NCBI GenBank assembly: GCA_030263555.1
Contig: SZPE01000001.1
Span: 83,473 to 147,472 of the forward strand
Origin: CFX2 sp014338005
GTDB taxonomy: Bacteria > Chloroflexota > Anaerolineae > Aggregatilineales > Phototrophicaceae
Length of the DNA stretch: 64,000 bases
Direction of reading: 5' to 3'
This document shows, in pieces, positions 61,924 to 64,000 of the stretch. Below the pieces are notes generated by a model, which worked only from the letters and a program-made list of their open reading frames with translations, had not been told where the DNA came from and made no database searches. Numbering within the stretch: position 1 is the stretch's first letter; every line of letters starts with the position of its first letter. The translations under genes and the position numbers were made by a program.

Positions 61924-62697
61924 TTATGTGGGGGGCGCGGGGCGCTGCGCCCCCCATAACGCCTGTAGAAGCCGGTACTTACGCCATTCGTTCCAGGCCA
62001 TCAGCAGACTCAGGCGGAGGCCGTGCAGCCCATCTCGCCAGCCTTTTAGCGTTACGAAGCGCCACCAGAACTGCCGCCAGGGCTGCAAAATGTAGTTGTG
62101 CGGTTTGGGGCGAATGCCCTGCTCGTATAGGATGCGCGAGTCGTAGGCCGCGTACCGGCGCTGTTTTTCGATAAACTGCGCCACGTCCCGGTAGTTGAAA
62201 TGCACCAGATGGTTCTGGAGCGTGCCTTCTGCTTCGTCCAGCAGCACCAGTTCATGCACCTGCCGCGCCGGGTCATAATGCGCTGCGCCCACCCGCAGCA
62301 GCCGCGTCTGGTAATCGGGATACCAGCCCGCGCCCAACGTCAGCCTGCCGAAGATATAGTTGTAACGCGGGATGCGCCACCCGGCATAACCCGGCTTTTG
62401 GATGGCCTCCCGCGCTTCCGCCGCCAGCTCCGGCGTCACCCGCTCGTCGGCATCCACGAACAGCACCCAGTCCGCCCGCCCGGCAGCAGCCTCCAGCGCC
62501 GCGTTGCGCTGCCCGGCGTAATTATCAAAACGGCGCCGAATCACCTCCGCGCCGGCGGCTTCGGCCAGTCGCGGCGTATCATCATCGCTGTAGGAATCGA
62601 ACACAATCACATGATCGGCAAACCGCGCGCTTTCGATGCAGTCCGCAATGTGCGCGGCTTCATTTTTCGTCAAGATGATAACAAACAGCGTGGTCAT
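61924..62697 (-). CDS. Family 2 glycosyltransferase (WaaE/KdtX-like)
   Basis: This 257-residue cytoplasmic GT-A glycosyltransferase has VIILTKNEAAHIADCIES, VIVFDSYSDDDT, FDNYAGQRNAALE and the metal-binding WVLFVDADERVTPELA. WaaE-like members transfer glucose or heptose to lipid or glycan acceptors. The acceptor is not identifiable. It overlaps the upstream gene by 4 nt. Its last codons lie within a strong hairpin. Confidence 0.9.
   Translation of the reverse strand: MTTLFVIILTKNEAAHIADCIESARFADHVIVFDSYSDDDTPRLAEAAGAEVIRRRFDNYAGQRNAALEAAAGRADWVLFVDADERVTPELAAEAREAIQKPGYAGWRIPRYNYIFGRLTLGAGWYPDYQTRLLRVGAAHYDPARQVHELVLLDEAEGTLQNHLVHFNYRDVAQFIEKQRRYAAYDSRILYEQGIRPKPHNYILQPWRQFWWRFVTLKGWRDGLHGLRLSLLMAWNEWRKYRLLQALWGAQRPAPPT
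61929..61956. terminator. Hairpin between convergent hpf and glycosyltransferase genes
   Basis: TGGGGGGCGC (61929-61938) and GCGCCCCCCA (61947-61956) form a 10-bp stem with an 8-nt loop that overlaps the last codons of the minus-strand glycosyltransferase gene. It lies just past the hpf stop and could end transcripts from both sides. T-runs are short. Confidence 0.6.
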
Positions 62698-63629
62698 GGC
62701 CTGCGCGCCAGTTCATAAACCGTCCGGTAAGCTTGCAGCAGCGGCTCTGCCCCATCCCGGCGCGCCTGTTCCAGGCGGCGGCGCATCCCTGCCTGCACCA
62801 TCAACCGTGCGGCGTGGTACTTCCAGGCCGGGTAATGTTTGCGGAACAATCGCAGGCGGCTCATCCACAGGTTGATGATGCTCTGCGGGCGCGCCTGCCC
62901 GGTACTCTGCCCGGCCAGATGTACGACCCGCGCCGCCGGGACGCACAACACCCGCCAGCCGGCTTTGTGGATGCGCCAGGCCCAGTCTATTTCTTCACAA
63001 TACATAAAAAACTGCTCGTCGAACAACCCTGTCTGCTGGATGACCTCGCGCCGCAGCATCATTGTCGCCCCCAGGGGGAAATCTACGGGGAACGGCTGGC
63101 CGCCCTCATACCGCGCGCGCGGGTAGCGCCCGTTAAACTCGCCTTCGATCAAGCGCCCCGGCGTGGGGAAAAACTCCACCCATAACTGCCGCAGCCCCGG
63201 AAAATGAAAGGCGCTGTGCTGGAAGCTGCCGTCTTCATAACTCAGCCGCGCGCCCACCAATCCCACGTCCGCTTGTGCCATCAGCGCCTTGTACAGCGCC
63301 CATGTTGCCCCCGGATACGTTATGGTGTCGGGGTTGAGCAGGTACACCGCCTTCGGCAAATGGGCGGTGTCCGGCCTGCCAAAACCGATCTCGCGCAGCG
63401 CCAGGTTATTTGCCCGGCCAAAACCCAGGTTTTCGGCGCTGGCGAACACCCTCACCTGCGGGAAGGCCGCCCGCACCGCCTCGGCGCTGCCGTCCGACGA
63501 GGCGCTGTCCACCACGTACACGTCCGCCGCCAGGCCGCTGCTGTCCAGGTCGGCGAGCAGGCTTTCCAGCGCCGCCAGCGCCAGATCGCGCACGTTCCAG
63601 GTAACGATGATAACCGCCAGGTCCGCCAT
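62694..63629 (-). CDS. Family 2 glycosyltransferase (rhamnosyltransferase-like)
   Basis: This 311-residue GT-A glycosyltransferase has VIIVTWNVRDLALAALESLL, VDSASSDGSAEAVRA, NLGFGRANNLAL, the NPD metal-binding motif (LLNPDTITYPG), LGATMMLRREVIQQTGLFDE and FMYCEEIDWAWRIHKAGW with the catalytic Glu-Asp. The pattern resembles rhamnosyltransferases of surface glycan synthesis. It overlaps the next gene by 4 nt and the preceding gene by 1 nt. Confidence 0.9.
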   Translation of the reverse strand: MADLAVIIVTWNVRDLALAALESLLADLDSSGLAADVYVVDSASSDGSAEAVRAAFPQVRVFASAENLGFGRANNLALREIGFGRPDTAHLPKAVYLLNPDTITYPGATWALYKALMAQADVGLVGARLSYEDGSFQHSAFHFPGLRQLWVEFFPTPGRLIEGEFNGRYPRARYEGGQPFPVDFPLGATMMLRREVIQQTGLFDEQFFMYCEEIDWAWRIHKAGWRVLCVPAARVVHLAGQSTGQARPQSIINLWMSRLRLFRKHYPAWKYHAARLMVQAGMRRRLEQARRDGAEPLLQAYRTVYELARRP

Positions 63630-64000
63630 TAACTGCCCAACTGTGCGAAGTCCAGGCCGGTGCTGTTCATAAAATCCGCCAGATCGGCAAAATCATCCGC
63701 CGTGACCGGCACGAGCGCGCTCTGCGCCAGCAGCGCCCGCAGTTTGAACGCCTCGGTATTATCTTCGGACATGGCTTGCAGGGTTTCCGTCAGCGCCAGC
63801 CGCACCCCCAGGGGGATTTCGTCCGGCATGACCAGCACGCCGTAGGGGAAAGTAATCGTCGTCGCCAGGGTCGTGATCGCCTCGGCGGTTTCGCCCAGCG
63901 CACCGGCGTATTCTTCCAGCGCGCTTTCGGGGATGCCCGCTGCATCACAGTCGCCGTCCGCCACCGCCCGGATTAATTCCGGCACGTCGTCATAGTCCAC
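63629..64000 (-). CDS. Phosphonate/phosphate-type solute-binding protein, C-terminal part
   Basis: The frame is open to the window edge, so only the last 123 or so residues are seen. AVADGDCDAAGIPESALEEY and TTITFPYGVLVMPDEIPLGV fit the C-terminal lobe of PhnD-like ABC transporter binding proteins. The GTG at the edge is not necessarily the start. Its stop shares one base with the start of the glycosyltransferase gene, so the genes are coupled. The ligand is unknown. Confidence 0.65.
   Translation of the reverse strand: MDYDDVPELIRAVADGDCDAAGIPESALEEYAGALGETAEAITTLATTITFPYGVLVMPDEIPLGVRLALTETLQAMSEDNTEAFKLRALLAQSALVPVTADDFADLADFMNSTGLDFAQLGS

Noticed and set aside
1..64000. tRNA or rRNA genes, insertion sequences, prophage or attachment sites
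   Set aside because: No cloverleaf-like sequence, transposase or integrase was seen by eye. Small RNAs could still be missed without a covariance search.

Overview
This 64 kb, GC-rich window looks like a chromosomal segment of a bacterium of the Chloroflexota, probably Anaerolineae-like. That placement is an inference. It rests on lipoproteins and pseudopilins with Thr-Pro (TPT/NTP) linkers, a Tad pilus locus with no outer-membrane secretin gene, a DHH-CBS-CBS-nucleotidyltransferase CCA/A-adding enzyme, long multi-GAF histidine kinases, and a very large block of integral-membrane glycosyltransferases. No rRNA, tRNA, transposase, CRISPR array or phage gene was seen.

Layout. 1-8.5 kb (+): end of a UbiA prenyltransferase gene with a strong terminator, a hybrid multi-sensor histidine kinase, a small membrane protein, a lipoprotein, a DHH/CBS/tRNA nucleotidyltransferase fusion and a GNAT acetyltransferase. 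8.6-14.0 kb (+): a cupin, then an extracytoplasmic redox/envelope cluster: a sulfite-oxidase-like molybdoenzyme, a Tat-exported YkuD-fold protein that has lost its catalytic residues, a CcdA-TlpA fusion, a second TlpA-type thioredoxin and a DUF2085 membrane protein. A perfect 22-nt palindrome separates this cluster from 14.1-20.2 kb (-), an operon of three very large TadE/TadG-type pseudopilins, one with a von Willebrand A domain. 20.4-25.3 kb (-): a signalling set comprising a PspA-like coiled-coil protein, a GAF histidine kinase, a normal OmpR-type regulator and an OmpR-type regulator without its phosphoacceptor aspartate.

25.3-45.8 kb (-): thirteen tightly packed genes, mostly polytopic GT-C, GT87 and YfhO-type proteins, with a WbaP-like initiating sugar-phosphate transferase, a Wzy/O-antigen-ligase-like TPR protein and one small soluble protein. 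Many overlap by 1-17 nt, which suggests translational coupling. Short C/G-rich palindromic repeats lie between genes here and have also entered three coding sequences in frame.

45.9-49.4 kb (+): a CT398/CdsZ-like coiled-coil zinc-ribbon protein and a NACHT-like NTPase with HEAT-type repeats. 49.4-52.1 kb (-): pgeF, yggS, yggT, a DUF167 (yggU) gene and a lipoprotein. 52.4-60.5 kb (+): a NarL/DegS-type two-component pair followed by the Tad core (cpaB, cpaE/tadZ, cpaF/tadA, tadB, tadC), then comF and the ribosome hibernation factor hpf. 61.9-64 kb (-): two family-2 glycosyltransferases and the C-terminal part of a phosphonate-type solute-binding protein.

How it fits together (inference): the Tad motor at 54-60 kb and the giant pseudopilins at 14-20 kb are probably two halves of one surface-attachment machine. 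The membrane glycosyltransferase block would build a lipid-linked surface glycan. Several two-component systems, some with disabled receiver or kinase motifs, would control these envelope functions.
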